Assembly: GCA_002794775.1 (NCBI GenBank) | Contig: NBAY01000010.1 | Span: 310,001 to 374,000, forward strand | Source of the DNA: Porodaedalea pini | Lineage: Eukaryota; Basidiomycota; Agaricomycetes; Hymenochaetales; Hymenochaetaceae | Reading direction: 5' to 3' | DNA: 64,000 bases | Shown here: positions 10,636 through 23,602 of the stretch, piece by piece | Position numbering within the stretch: position 1 is the stretch's first letter | Layout of the letters: every line of letters starts with the position of its first letter | The notes under the pieces: model-generated | Database searches by the model: none | What the model saw: only the letters and a program-made list of their open reading frames with translations | Told to the model about the DNA's origin: nothing | Made by a program: the position numbers and the translations under genes

Positions 10636-12515
10636 TCAATAATTCACTCTACGCAAACTCGAGTCTCCAGACCTAAACCGTTCGGACGTGTGTCCCTGCG
10701 TATGGACTTTGTCGTCCCTTCTCCATCCCGTTCCAGATCCCGTACGAGCCATCGGAGGCGGTAGTCGCGCAGCGCCGTCCCGGTCATGAGTAAAATGTTC
10801 AAGCAAACGGTGAGCGTCCGCTCGTACATCAGCCACGCGCAGCCGGTATCCGCGAGGGATTAGACCCGTCCCAAAGGTACGGTTAACATGGTTGACGCAG
10901 AGCAAGCAGACAATGATGTTCACGATATGGAGCGGTGCAGCTGAAAATGCTGCACGCCACAGTGAACCAAGGTTCTCGCGCTCGAATCGCAGCAGTGGAC
11001 CTTTGCACCCCGGGCGAAGACTGCGCGGAAAGCAGCCTCCACCTATTCCCGGACCATAGAACGCTTCGTGCGTTGGATCCGTGAAGCCGCAGCATCGTAG
11101 GCTGTCTTGAATAACCGCGCGGCCAGCATCGGTGTACCACTGCGACCAAGCTAAGTTGAGTTTCCGGTCAAGTGAAAACGCGGAACGCTTGTAAGAGATG
11201 TAGCCGATGCTGAGGAGGGAGACGAGGGCAGGCCAGAGCAAGATGGCATATATTGCAAGCAATGGGCGAGAGTTAAGGAGCGTGCCGGTGAGACCGACGA
11301 GCGCGGCAAGTAGCAGTAGAGAGGCGCAAAGGGTGGCGAGGATAAGTACGTCCCCATCAGCTACGAGCATTGCATCGGCATGATCCCAAGCTGAGATAGA
11401 AAAACGTCAGTTTAGGCATTCATTAGCTGGATGTGTGCCAGTGCGTGCGAAAATAACGTACTCTGATACCAAGTGAAGATGGAATAAACGAGCGCGGCGA
11501 TGCTATAGCCAAGCACGGATGACACAGACAAGAGCAGACACCACTTGTGGGTTGTCCAGCGACCGTAATGCTCAAACCCCAAGCCGACGTTGAAGGAACC
11601 AAAATTCAACTCTTCAGAGGTAATCGACTGCAGGCCACCCCCAGCCCTAATGGAATCCCGCCGTTCGAGCTTCTTCAGGTTCATAGGTTTCGGCCATCTG
11701 TGCGTGAATCTATCGGTGGTGTTTATTCCAGAGAAGATATAGGTCCGGCCTGAATCTATCGATGATGTAGAAGCATAAGTCCGAGCACTAGACGAGCTCC
11801 GGGAGCAGTTGGATGTAGAAGCAGACTTTGATCTAGGATGCTGAGGCCGGTTGACGATATTAGATGAATACAGAGTTGGTACTCTAATATGACTTTTGAG
11901 GCGTTTCATTGAAGGCATTCGCACACTGCGAAGGAACTCAAAGGACGAAGCTGAGGCGTCCCGGAAACCTGCAACATAGCGCCCGGTCGCGGAAGATCGG
12001 ATATCTGAAGCAAGCGAATCCACTTGTGTTGACTTCGGCCGGGATTCAGAACCCTTAAAAAAGTCGAAAATATTGGCGTATGAGGCGCGAGGCGCAGCAG
12101 AGAGGGAGGGGGAGGGAGGACGTGACATTCGTGGCAAGCTCATCGTATTCACCGAGTTCGACTTCGTTCGATCATGAAGGCCAGGCAAAGGAGTGAGAGG
12201 GACAGCGTCAAGGGCATTCTCCGAAGAGGTTGTGCTTTCTCGAATTTTGGGGAGTTGACTGGTATCCCGTTCAGAAAAGGGAAGAAGAGGGGATGGATCA
12301 CAAGTTTCCATCCGCGGCAGCATAATCGGCCGCAGGGATGCACCATCTGTAGCTTCTATGTGAGCTGCGTCGTCGACATGTTCTGACAGATATGGAAGTT
12401 GACACTCTGATTCTTCAGGAATCTTGGGCGACAGGCCGCGATGTCGAATAGAACGATTGGCCAATGCTGACGCAGATGAGCCCGGACTTCGCGGGTGCAA
12501 GGTACCAGAATCCAT
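10636..12515 (-). CDS. Tetraspanin-like protein with long Ser-rich N-terminus
   Basis: A four-helix membrane protein of about 600 residues. Residues 1-330 are cytosolic, Ser/Arg/Pro-rich and without a domain. Then come TM1 (WCLLLSVSSVLGYSIAALVY), an intron at about 11396-11460 joining TWYQ to AWDHAD, TM2 (ILATLCASLLLLAALVGL), TM3 (LLAIYAILLWPALVSLLSIGY) and a large loop. The loop has CCGFTDP, the tetraspanin CCG signature, plus paired cysteines in GGCF and PGCKG. TM4 (APLHIVNIIVCLLCVNHV) and a basic tail end the protein. Start at the ATG at 12515 (MDSGTLHPRSP); the frame is open further upstream, but the next start there is in a poor position. Basidiomycete tetraspanins are tied to hyphal growth and host penetration; the role here is inferred. 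Confidence 0.85.
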
Positions 12516-13517
12516 AATCGAAAAGAAGCAAGCAGCAATGCGTTGATGAAAGAGAGAAAAAGAGTGTGAGAGAGTGTGTGTCCGCGGGTGTCGACGATGA
12601 CTATGGTGGGTGCGGCTGACAAGGTTAGCAGCTAGGCTAGCACCACCGCGCGAATAGCAATGAGGGCTGACAAGTTCGCAGCATCCCGTTTTTTTCTTGT
12701 TCAACACTAGTATTCAGATTAATCGCTTTCCGTTTGAGAGGTCAAGTAGCCGTGTTTCGGCTTCCAGCGAGATGATGGTTCGAAGGGAAAAGACGCGTCT
12801 ACGTTGCTCCTTTCCTCGTTGAACATCTCGAACACACATCGATAAATGAAATTCATTGACGCTCTGAACTCCCGCAAAGCTCAGAGGCTCCAACATGGAT
12901 AACATTGAGTGAATAGTAGAGATATCGCGGTAGACAAATCTCGCATAATCCATGGAGGCCGATGTCCCTAAGTCGAGCAATTCTCCGATTACAATCACTT
13001 ACACTGCGAAAACGTAGTCATTCGACATTTTTTTGTCAAGGAAGTCTTCGACCGTATGCGCACAGATAAGGAATGGGCAGATTCGACGTATTAGAGCGCG
13101 ACTCTTGTTAAAAGTGCCAAGAGGACGCGCTTATTGACCTTGTCCCTCGAGAGAAACTCGTCCTCGAGGAAAAGTCAACGGCACCAGAGGACGTGCTAGC
13201 AGAAAAGGTCAAGCAAGTCCTTCGGCAGAATCTTGTTTGAGTGCGTAACCAACATCTTCCCATCACTCGTTCTGGCACACAAATGCAGGTTTTCATCAAC
13301 TATAGGGAGCTTTGAGATTGCGTGTCCAAATCTTTCGCTGCTTGTTACACATAATAAATACCCCCAGTGATATATTGTAATTTCTGTGCGTTATAGCACT
13401 AAGATATCCATGAAAGGGGAATGCCAAAGTGAGCAGAATGCGAAGGTAACGTAGCGAAGGAAAGCAGCAGCAAGGCAATCCGACCTACGATCGCGTAGCA
13501 ACGTCCCCATATGCATT
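12516..13517. other. Intergenic with unresolved coding-like fragments
   Basis: Two pieces look coding-like. On the minus strand 12714-12958 is an open frame (MDYARFVYRDIS...) without a recognised domain. An ATG at 13028 opens nine codons up to a possible GTAAGT donor. On the plus strand 13111-13236 reads as a charged helical C-terminus (LIDLVPREKLVLEEKSTAPE ... VLRQNLV, stop). It is preceded at 13029-13080 by KEVFDRMRTDKEWAD in another frame, as if two exons were split by a small intron. No upstream exon, promoter or domain was identified. Confidence 0.3.
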
Positions 13518-14514
13518 TTAGATGCACTACGAACGTAAAACTCAGCACCAAGTATAGATAAAGCATGTACTAGAAGACTCACCACTCCGACAGCATCACG
13601 AGCTCTGCCATTCATGATGAGGGCAACAATGAGACCTAGAGAAACATAAGACATCCCCTCCCAACATCGGTAAAAAAAAAAAGGTCCTCTCACCGTAAAG
13701 ACCGAGCACTTCAGCGAAAATGAGGATAAGAACCTACGTGAGGGGTGTAAGCATACCACCTAACTGTCCAAGGGAAATACGATCATACCATGCCGACGAA
13801 CAAACGAGGCTGTTGAGCGTTTCCGCGTACACCAGCGTCACCGACAATGCCAATGGCGAAACCAGCCGCAAGACCAGCGAGACCGACGGATAGGCCAGCG
13901 CCCAACTGAACGAAACCAACGAAGAGGGGCATTTTGTAGTTCACTACATAAGAGGGTGAGTAAGGCCTCCTGGAATTACCGATATCAACAGTTCTTTCAC
14001 GTACAGTCACCCGAGATGAGCACCGATACGACGAGACCGTAGATCTGTAGACACAAGCATGTCAGTCAGAGAAGTGTGGCGAACGATATCCATAGGACGT
14101 ACAGCAATGATACCAGCCATGACGACAGGGATGACACACTTCATCATGAGATCTGGTCGGAGCACTGACATGGCAGAAATGCCAACACCAGATTTCGCCG
14201 TTCCATAACTGTTCACAAGTCAGCTCTTCAGTCGCATTCCTCTTCAGCGTTCAACGCGGCAAAGCATACCTTGCACCAATTGCTGCACAAACATCAAGTC
14301 AGTCCTTTCGTCGACCATTAAAAGAGTCTTGCTGAGCACTCACAAGTGAAAACGATGGCGCATGTGCAGCCCTATATCATGCAAAGTGCACCGTCAGTCC
14401 AAGTTCAACTTGGAGCTCGCTTCGATTGTGGCGAGGCGGGGCCTTTCAGCTCGACGACAAAACACGTACCATGACACCGAAGAAGGGAGCGTAGACGGGG
14501 CAGTATTCAGACAT
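13518..14514 (-). CDS. VMA3: V-type ATPase proteolipid subunit c
   Basis: The c subunit forms the rotating proton-carrying ring of the vacuolar/endosomal V-ATPase membrane sector. About 163 residues are encoded in many short exons. Four transmembrane helices are visible: [59 protein letters not shown] and [20 protein letters not shown]. The proton-binding Glu lies in IFAEVLG. Blocks [28 protein letters not shown] and the start [13 protein letters not shown] match Vma3 rather than c' or c''. The last exon is only nine bases (Cys-Ile-stop, 13518-13526). It is joined over a 56-bp intron to give an end in VCI, close to the family's short Cys-containing tail. Confidence 0.95.
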
Positions 14515-16126
14515 TGTCGTCGGTGTTGGTGTTGGTGAAGACGGCGAGAGAAAAAGGAAAACGGTGTGCAAAGTTTAGGTCGATGGAGTCTGAAGAAGGC
14601 GTGTCACCGCAGGTGAGCCTAACCGGAGAACGCCGCGTGACGCGTACGTTGCTTTCAAGCTCCGCTTGAATATAGTGGCGTCTTCTCGGACTTACTATAC
14701 AAAAGTCTTATAACACAACACAAATCTTGCGTAAGTCCAGACGTAGGATATTGAGCCAGAAATCTAGAGTAGTATATATGCCCTTATTTTAGAGGTGTTT
14801 ATATGGTATTTAATATGTCCAGATGCATAGTAACAACCGAGTTGGTGCAACCAGTTGTAAACGATGCTGTGTAAAATTCCCGGTATTCTCGGCAGCAAGT
14901 AGCTTCTATACTGAAATTGAGAAGTCACTTATGTATGATTAACAGTATATAATGGCTTTGTCTCACAGATAGAGAGGCGAACGGGCATTATCTTGTTTTA
15001 TAGGCGGGTAGCCGAGTACGAATTAAAGGCGCCTCGTGATTCACCTTTTCCATCCTACTGTATAGATAGAGGAAGTTCATCATGATCGCTGTCTATTACT
15101 CTAGTGAGAGACAAGGACTCCACAACGTCTGAAATGATTTAAAGTTAAAGCATTGCAGAGATTCAGCTAATTTTAGTTGGCATAAGAATAATGGCAGCTG
15201 CCATTCAAATTGAGACACAATATTAATAATTGGATAATCTGCGCAGTTGTACACACACAGTTTATAGAATATATTTAAGATGTAGATATTTGAGTAGATG
15301 CTTGTCTATATGACATGTTTTCAGAAAGTTGTATCATCTAGTTCTGAAAGGGTAAACTTGGAGATTTGTAAAATGTAGTGTTGACAATGTACGACAGTGT
15401 CGAAAGGTGAATGTAACAACCACTTACGAGAGACTGCTTGGTTCTATCGCTCTGGGTCTTCACGATCTAATCATGAGCTGACGCGTGTTTGCTTTAGATG
15501 AACGGAGTAATACTTATTAGAGTCGACATTATCCGTCCAACAGAGAATCCGGCTCGAGCTTCCCAAGCTGTGTACATACGAGTGCATGCATATCTGATAT
15601 ATCTGATATTATAATTCAATGGCCCAATCATTTGGAAATCTTCAAGAATACTGTATTTGACTTTCTGATAGTCTGCCATATAGCTCGAATTTTATTTTCA
15701 GAACAAACCTAATTTATCATAGTGCATGACGCATTAAGCGCCGGGAGGCATCATATGCTTAGGCGGACCATGATAGCCTCGCATGTAGCCAGCAATATTA
15801 ATACTAATACTGTCGTGCTCAAGTTCAACAATACACTTACTAACCGACCCTTTATGGCACGCGTTTGATCGACGATCACGACGCGCTCTGTCATCGACGC
15901 GCGTGACGCGTGCGTGTTTGCTTATCAAGAGGCAGCACGTGCTGCTTGACCAGCGACTATATCTTCGCGTGTGCTCATCGTGCCCATATTGAACATTCCC
16001 GCCGCCGCCATTTTCTCCTCAAAAGCATCCCCATTGTTCTCTCGCTTGTGCAGAGTTATACCCTCAGCGCTGGTTGTCGCCTCATCAACATCGATAAACG
16101 CAAAACTTTACAGAAATAATCATACC
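14515..16126. other. Long intergenic region, nothing recognised
   Basis: About 1.6 kb between divergent genes (V-ATPase c on minus, thioredoxin reductase on plus). It is AT-rich between 14700 and 15700 with no coding frame of note. The last 250 bases are GC-richer with pyrimidine runs (for example TTCTCTCGCTTGTG), as expected near the thioredoxin reductase start. No RNA gene or repeat pair was spotted. Confidence 0.4.
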
Positions 16127-17227
<1,101 letters not shown>

Positions 17228-17354
17228 ACCTACTTTTTTTTTCGGCATCGATTGTATAGACATTGGGAAGCAAGCAAGGCAATATAGACTGTATCACCTA
17301 CTTAGTCTGCGTGACACGTCATTGTATAAGTCTGTTACTTGCTCTCCTTCCATC

Positions 17355-19387
17355 ATGGCCGTCTGGTACTGGTTAATCCTTTTCGTATTATTCCCATCTG
17401 TGCCAACGCTTTTTCTCCGCGTGTATGCAGCGCGTCTCGTCAAATCGAATGTGCGGCGTCGACGTGCCGCGTTGAGCGGGCTCGGCGTGCCAGACGCGGA
17501 ACACGCGTGCCGCAAACTTGTCGGGTTCTTCCATCCATACTGGTGAGTATGTTGAGCACCATTCGGCTCGGAGAGCGCGGCTGATTCTACGAAGAATGTT
17601 GTTGAAGTAATGCCGGTGGAGGCGGCGAGCGCGTGCTGTGGACGGCCGTCGCGCTACTTCAGCGCACGGACCCGCACATCGTCAGTGTCGTGTACTCTGG
17701 CGACGGCGCAGCAGGCAAGGACGAGATCATCGCTAAAGTCAAGGTGCGTTTGTAATCTTTCAATCATCCTTTCAAGTAGCATGATGGGCAGCTCGAGGAC
17801 AGGCCCGGTTCAACATCACGCTCGACCCCGACGCGCTACATTTTGTGTTCTTGCGCTCTCGTAACCTCATCGAAGATGCCGCCTGGCCACGCCTCACCCT
17901 TCTCGGACAAAGCATCGGCTCGATGTACCTCGCATGGGAGGCGCTCACGCAGCTCATGCCAGATCTCTATATCGGTATGCATTTCTTCTGCTACAATCTC
18001 AAATCTCTGCTAAATTAGTGTGCAGACACGATGGGCTACGCGTTTACTTTTCCTGTTGTACGCGCGCTTAGCGCAGGGAGTGTGCCCGTCGGCGCGTATG
18101 TGCATTATCCTACTATAAGCACCGACATGCTTGCTCGCGTACGTGCGCGCCGCGGGGGGTATGCCAACGCGCAGTCTATCTCCAGCTCTGCCGTCCTTAG
18201 CGCCGCGAAGCTTCTGTACGAGTCACTTCTTTACATAACACGACTCGGGACACTCATGTAACCTGCAGGTACTATCGTATATTCATGTATATGTATGCCT
18301 CGGCGCTGCGGCGCGCGTCTTTCCTTATGGTCAACTCATCGTGGACGAAGAACCACATTGACTCCATACTTACTCACCACGACACACCATTGGATGCAGT
18401 CTTTGGCATCATATCCTTGTTCTGCACCCTCTCTCCCATCCCCTCGGCATCTACAGGGAAACACGTCGCGCCGCGCTCAGCACAGATAGTCTACCCGCCG
18501 TGCGAGACGCAAGAACTCGTTGGCTTCGCACTTGAAGACAGGGAAAAGATCGTTGTGAGCGTAGCTCAATTCAGGTATGCCCAGCCTGCCTGATTCTACT
18601 AGAAGAGCGCTGAAAACAAGATAGACCGGAGAAAGACCATGCCGCACAGCTACGCGCCCTTGCTGAGCTGTTCAGAAATCATCCCGAATATCGCACTTTC
18701 GTTCGCCTCGTTATGGTTGGCGGATGCAGGAATGTGGGGGATGCGTCGCGAGTGGATGGCTTGCGCGCACTCGCGAATGAACTCGGAGTGTCTGTACGTC
18801 TTTCTCTAATTGACACATAGAAGCTTAATCTAAATTGTTCAAACCCATACCAGGAAAACATCAGTTTCGTAGTAAATGCACCGCACGCGGAGGTTCTTTC
18901 ATGGCTCTCACGCGCGAGCATCGGCCTCAACACAATGGTCGATGAGCATTTCGGGATAAATGTCGTTGAGTTTATGGTGCACATTCTTCCTTCATGCGTT
19001 GTTAGTCAAGGACCTAAATAATGTCGTTTTGTCCAGGCTGCCGGGGTGATTCCCATCGTGCATGCCTCCGCGGGACCTCTGAACGACATCGTCGTCCCTT
19101 ATAAGGGAGAACCTACCGGTCAGTCTGACTCTACTAGACAGTCTCCGTTGTTTGCGACTGTCCTTGTCTTATGAATTGAATCTGATGGAGTGCATCACTC
19201 AGGCTACCATGCAACTACACCCGCGGCATTTGGGGACGCATTACATGTCGCACTTTCCATGTCACCTGCCGAGGAGCGGGCAATGCGTACTCGCGCACGC
19301 GCATGGGCGGTTGAACGTTTCTCGCGTAGAGGGTTCGAACAAGCATGGGAGGAAAGTGGCTGGAGAATGTGGCTTCCCCGATCGTGA
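17355..19387 (+). CDS. ALG11: GDP-Man:Man3GlcNAc2-PP-dolichol alpha-1,2-mannosyltransferase
   Basis: Adds the fourth and fifth mannoses to the lipid-linked oligosaccharide on the cytosolic face of the ER. Around eight introns are inferred. The N-terminal anchor is [18 protein letters not shown], then [20 protein letters not shown] with an intron inside the Cys codon. Further blocks are [77 protein letters not shown] and MVGGCRN. The GT4 donor-site region reads [34 protein letters not shown] and [19 protein letters not shown]. It ends [14 protein letters not shown]. All expected blocks are present and in order. Confidence 0.93.
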
Positions 19388-19966
19388 TTGGTCTAAATCA
19401 GCCATGGGATATTGGCTGTATATCCACGCAACATGGAATGTTATAAAGACAGGCGCCTTCGCGACCAAGTGCATGCACTATCAATACCCGTCTCCATATC
19501 TCTTGACGCACCAATCTCAATAGCACATGTGGAGTCCGACGTTCCGTGACACGATGTGCAGATCTAATTTAGAAAATCCAGTCTCCTGCGAACTCGCCTG
19601 TCCTGGGGCGAATGCTTTTTGCGTCTGTGTTTTGTTGAAACTCCGCGAAGAACATCTTCGCCGCCAATTGAGGGCAGACTGCGGCGCTGAATACTACCAT
19701 ATTCCGTAAGATGCTGAAGAATGTATTTTGAAGTATGATCGTCTTTCCACTAGCTGGCGTGTAACCGAGCTCTCGGGGCGAGGTGACCAGGCCGGACTGG
19801 TCCCGTTCATATCTTGAGAAAAATATCAGGAAGGATGATCGAAATAGATAAGTAATGTACACCAGCTATCGTACACAGCAGCGAAATTACACTGCTACTC
19901 GCTCAACTAATTGTACAGGTTTAAATTTGGGAAGAAGCGGTCCATCCACCTTGGACTCCCCGGCCC
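19388..19966. other. Intergenic between ALG11 and the P450
   Basis: Convergent 3' ends of ALG11 (plus) and the P450 (minus). A 97-codon minus frame at 19569-19862 has no recognised domain and does not match any missing P450 part. No other signal is seen. Confidence 0.4.
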
Positions 19967-22345
19967 TCAAGCCTTTGTTGACTCGTGCTGTTCAACCAGC
20001 GACATCTTCAAGGGAAGCTGCTGGGTCACCATGTCGGCCGAGTTACTGAGAACAGGGGACTGCAGGAAGTTCATCGCCCAGAAGATGTCTGGGCCAGGCT
20101 CAAAAATGAACTTTTCAAGAAGAACAGACAAAGTCATTTCTAATAGGTAATCGTATATCAGCTCCCAGATGTCTCTGGAGTACGGCTGTTTTCATCAAAG
20201 ACTCACTCATCTCCATCTCGGCAAATTTAAATCCACTGTAGACAAAAAAAAGTATATCAGTCGAACGTCACCAGCTTTAGGACAGACGATCGTACATGCA
20301 TGCTCTTCCACCTCCAAGGAACGTCATCCTGCGGAACAAATATCAATACCTGAGTATATATACAGGAACATATCATAGGTAGACTTACGTCGATGCGTAT
20401 ATACCTGGAAGGCGCGCTTTAGTCGCAGTTTCTGGCAGCGGCTTCAACCAACGATCCGGCTTCCACTCCTCTGCATCTTCGCCCCAAATCCGCTTGTTCC
20501 TGTTCGCTCCGATGACCGAGATGATGACATTAGTGTTCCTTTTTAGTGGTATCTCCCTTATCTCGGTCTTTCCATCCGCCGCCTTGATTGGCCAAAGGAG
20601 GGGGAGAACGATGTCCTTTCTGGTCCTAAAAGGTGACTCTGTTTAAGACTGGTAAGGCAGAAGTAAAGACATGGACATACGTGCGGTTTAGCTGAGGAAC
20701 GGGCGGAAATAGACGTAACGTCTCGCGACAAATAGCGTCCAAGTAAGGAAGGCTCATAAGGATGTCGTATTCCAGGTCGCCGTGTTGCTTACGCGCAATA
20801 GTCACCTCCTCACGAAGTTTCGCCTGTGCCTCTGGATACAAGACTAATTGGTGAAGAATGCGGCACAGAGCACTTGTTGTCGTATCATGTCCCGCGAAGA
20901 TAAAAGCTCTGAGAAGCAACTTGAGCGCCAACAAAAGCATTCTAGACGAGTGTCACGTACCCCATGTGGCCAAGGAGCTCCGATTCAGGCATACGATCCT
21001 CCTCGTTAGCTTCCGCATTCGCCTTCACTGTTATGAAGGGAAATTCAGTAATGAACTTAAAAGAAACATGATAAACCACTCACAGAGGACACTCATGATA
21101 TCATTCCCCTTCCAGACCAGATCACGGATGTGCTCCTCTTCCGTCCCCTGTATCTTTTCGCGTAATATATCGCTTGCACACTTGTTTATTACATCCGAAA
21201 TCATCGTCGCCGTCTTGATGATATCAAAAGGTGCCCACTCAAGAAGCTTCCTACGGAAAGCGGGCGAGCCGACTTTGACTGCGTGAGGAAGGAGCTGGCG
21301 GTGGAGGAAGAGACGAGCGTTGATAGGGCTAGTTCAGTCACTTAGTTCTCGTATAATTTCCTTGGCCAATCCTTTAAAAAGACTCACCTTAGCTGCTTCA
21401 TGGTGTCGCTGTAATTGTTGCCCTTCTCTTCATCAAAAGCATTGAATGAGTAGCCAAGCCCCCCCTGGCCAATATATTCTAACGCAGCACGAGACATCCA
21501 TTTCATGATGTCGATACTCTCCTTACCACTGCGTACTTCGTTTATCAGAATGTCTCGGAGCTTATGAGGCCGAAAAAGGCATTAAGATAAGCATGCATCG
21601 AGCAATTTGATTATTACCTGGTGAGATATGGGATAGAAGACTGGCAGGAGACCGCGCATATGTTTAAGAGAGAATACGGGGTTGAGAATCTTCCGCTGTT
21701 TTTTATGTTGGTCACCTATTGCAGCGTTAGTTTGCGCTCTTTTTGATAATCTTATATGAAATTAACAGTACCCAGAGTTGATAGAAGGCTTTTCCCAAAG
21801 TAGAGCATGTTGGATCTGCGTGAGGCTCAGGAACGCCGTCGCAGATAGGCAGCAGTAGAGCGCATACGTCAAAAACATGGCTGTCTCTTCATAAACGTAC
21901 TGGTCTTTGACGACAATATGATGTAGGGCTAGCGGGTCTGAGACATACAGCTGCTCGTCCTGCGGACTGTCAGTACAATCGTTAAAAGGAGATGCGAAAC
22001 CGCCGCTCACTCCAAATAGCATGTTGAGTTTGACTGCCCCGCCGTATGTTTGAACTAAATCCCGATGAAAATCCCAGCCAGTCATTCTGTTGAACACCTG
22101 AGAAAAGTGGCCTAGAAAACCCAAATCAATATCATCGATCCGCATTTCAATTAACGCGCGTACACAACGCCGTTACTTCTGAATTGTACGGCGATTCAAA
22201 TTAGCAGCATACCTTTCCACCAGGAAGCACTCGGGGGACCGGGAACAGCTGATAAAGGGGACCTCACGATGAGAGGGCGCACAACTCGCCATATTGTGAA
22301 CGACACCAGCGAAAGCGTAAAGACTTGTACGAGGGAGATAGCCAT
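19967..22345 (-). CDS. Cytochrome P450 monooxygenase
   Basis: A membrane-anchored heme-thiolate monooxygenase with about ten short introns. N-terminal anchor MAISLVQVFTLSLVSFTIW, then the proline hinge AVPGPPSASWWKG and HFSQVFNRMTGWDFHRDL. Middle blocks: HALLWEKP region read as MLYFGKSLLSTLG, QHKKQRKILNPVFS, LEYIGQGGLGYSF. The oxygen-binding I-helix is FAGHDTTTSALCR, the K-helix ETLRLFPPVPQLNR, then RIWGEDAEEWKPDRWLKP. The heme loop is FLGGGRACIGFKFAEMEM with its Cys present but split by an intron after GCATGCAT. The start at 22345 gives an anchor plus hinge in normal spacing. It resembles the large basidiomycete P450 families with AGHDTTTSAL I-helices; the CYP family and substrate cannot be named from here. 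No neighbouring biosynthetic core enzyme is seen. Confidence 0.9.
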
Positions 22346-23602
22346 AGAGAAGGTTGGAGCAGTATATACGACACGAACCTAGCACCTATAGTCCTCGGAG
22401 TACTTATGGTCTCCACATGTGAGAATGTGTAGTCTTTTGAATGGAAAGCGAGAAGACAGCGGCGCACGGCCTGGTCGGCAAGCACAGTCGAGAGCCACAC
22501 ATGCCATACATTGGGCTGAGAAAACGTCCTCGTGTGACAATTAGGTTCTCGGAATCATTGAAGGAGACTCCGTTTCGTCATCGGTTATTACCCTTTGCCA
22601 GAACAAGACCTCCAATTTTGAATAGCTATTTCCGAAAGTCTGACGAAGCATGCATAGGAAAAGATTAGTGTTTTCGGCCAGCAGTCAGAAGCTCTATTAA
22701 TTTCCAAATGACGGCAAACGAGAAAATCGAAGTATCTGACAAAGCGTCTCCTGATGGATAGCCCGAAAGCCACAAAGGTCGCGAAGTATTTCAGACTTAA
22801 TCCTGCCTTCGGCGAAATGAGAAGCCCGCGGACTTACATCTGCATACCAGGTTATGCTGGACCACTGCAGACATGGATTGTAGGGATCAGTACATCAGTT
22901 AAGTGCACGCATTCATTTAGCGTGAAGAATGGAACAGGCACTGACAGAAGATAGCTTGCATCGCAGGCCACAGAAGATGAAAGTATGAGATGAATGCTCG
23001 ATCCATGTGACTTGAAATTCGCTCGGAGTTCGGTAAAGTATAGCGCGGCGAACTGTAGAGGGACACAGGGGGCATGCCAATTGCCTTGCTGAAAAAAGTC
23101 CAAAGTCTTTTATGAACCAACTTTTCAGCTAGCGCTGGCCACAATTTGGCTACCGATCATTCCAAATGGGGTAAGCTTTGGGGTTCAAGGATTGTGATAG
23201 TGATGTGACAATGGGTTGTCGAGTTTAACATACGTCTGCCCCTGTCTTTCCTGCTTCTTAGACGAGTGGACGAATTTCACATTGCTTTCCTGTCGGCGCC
23301 TCGCGTTCTCCGCGCAGATCATCTGAAAAGAAACCATGGCTTTTATGCGTGCTTTCATTTCTACGCCAATATTAATTGCTGATGCAAAGGGCGCAGAAAT
23401 GAAATACACGAACAACATGAAGGCAGTTGTCAATGAACCATGGTTGATAGCCTTCGTGGTCGAATTTGACCTCGCGGAATAGGCGCGATGCTTGCTTATG
23501 CGCCCTATATATCTTGTACAGACCGTGGCATCCGAAGACTCATAACCTAGGCACTTCTCACCTGCTTTTCAGACTCATCTGCTCGCTCGTTGTTTCTAGA
23601 AC
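22346..23602. other. Intergenic, only a weak small ORF
   Basis: No gene was recognised in 1.25 kb. A minus-strand frame at 23185-23415, starting from an internal ATG (MLFVYFISAPFASA), would give a 77-residue peptide with a hydrophobic N-terminus and a charged tail. It lacks a domain or splice support and may be chance. Confidence 0.3.
23505..23512 (+). promoter_or_regulatory. TATA-like box for the 23603 gene
   Basis: CTATATAT stands 91-98 bases before the ATG at 23603. This supports transcription starting upstream of that ATG rather than near the internal ATG at 24239. Confidence 0.45.

Noticed and set aside
13391..13582. V-ATPase c read-through to the stop at 13391
   Set aside because: It would add about 60 residues not found in the family; splicing to the nine-base exon gives a normal tail.
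19569..19862. Possible extra P450 C-terminal fragment
   Set aside because: It lacks the heme loop and P450 C-terminal motifs, and the P450 gene is already complete.
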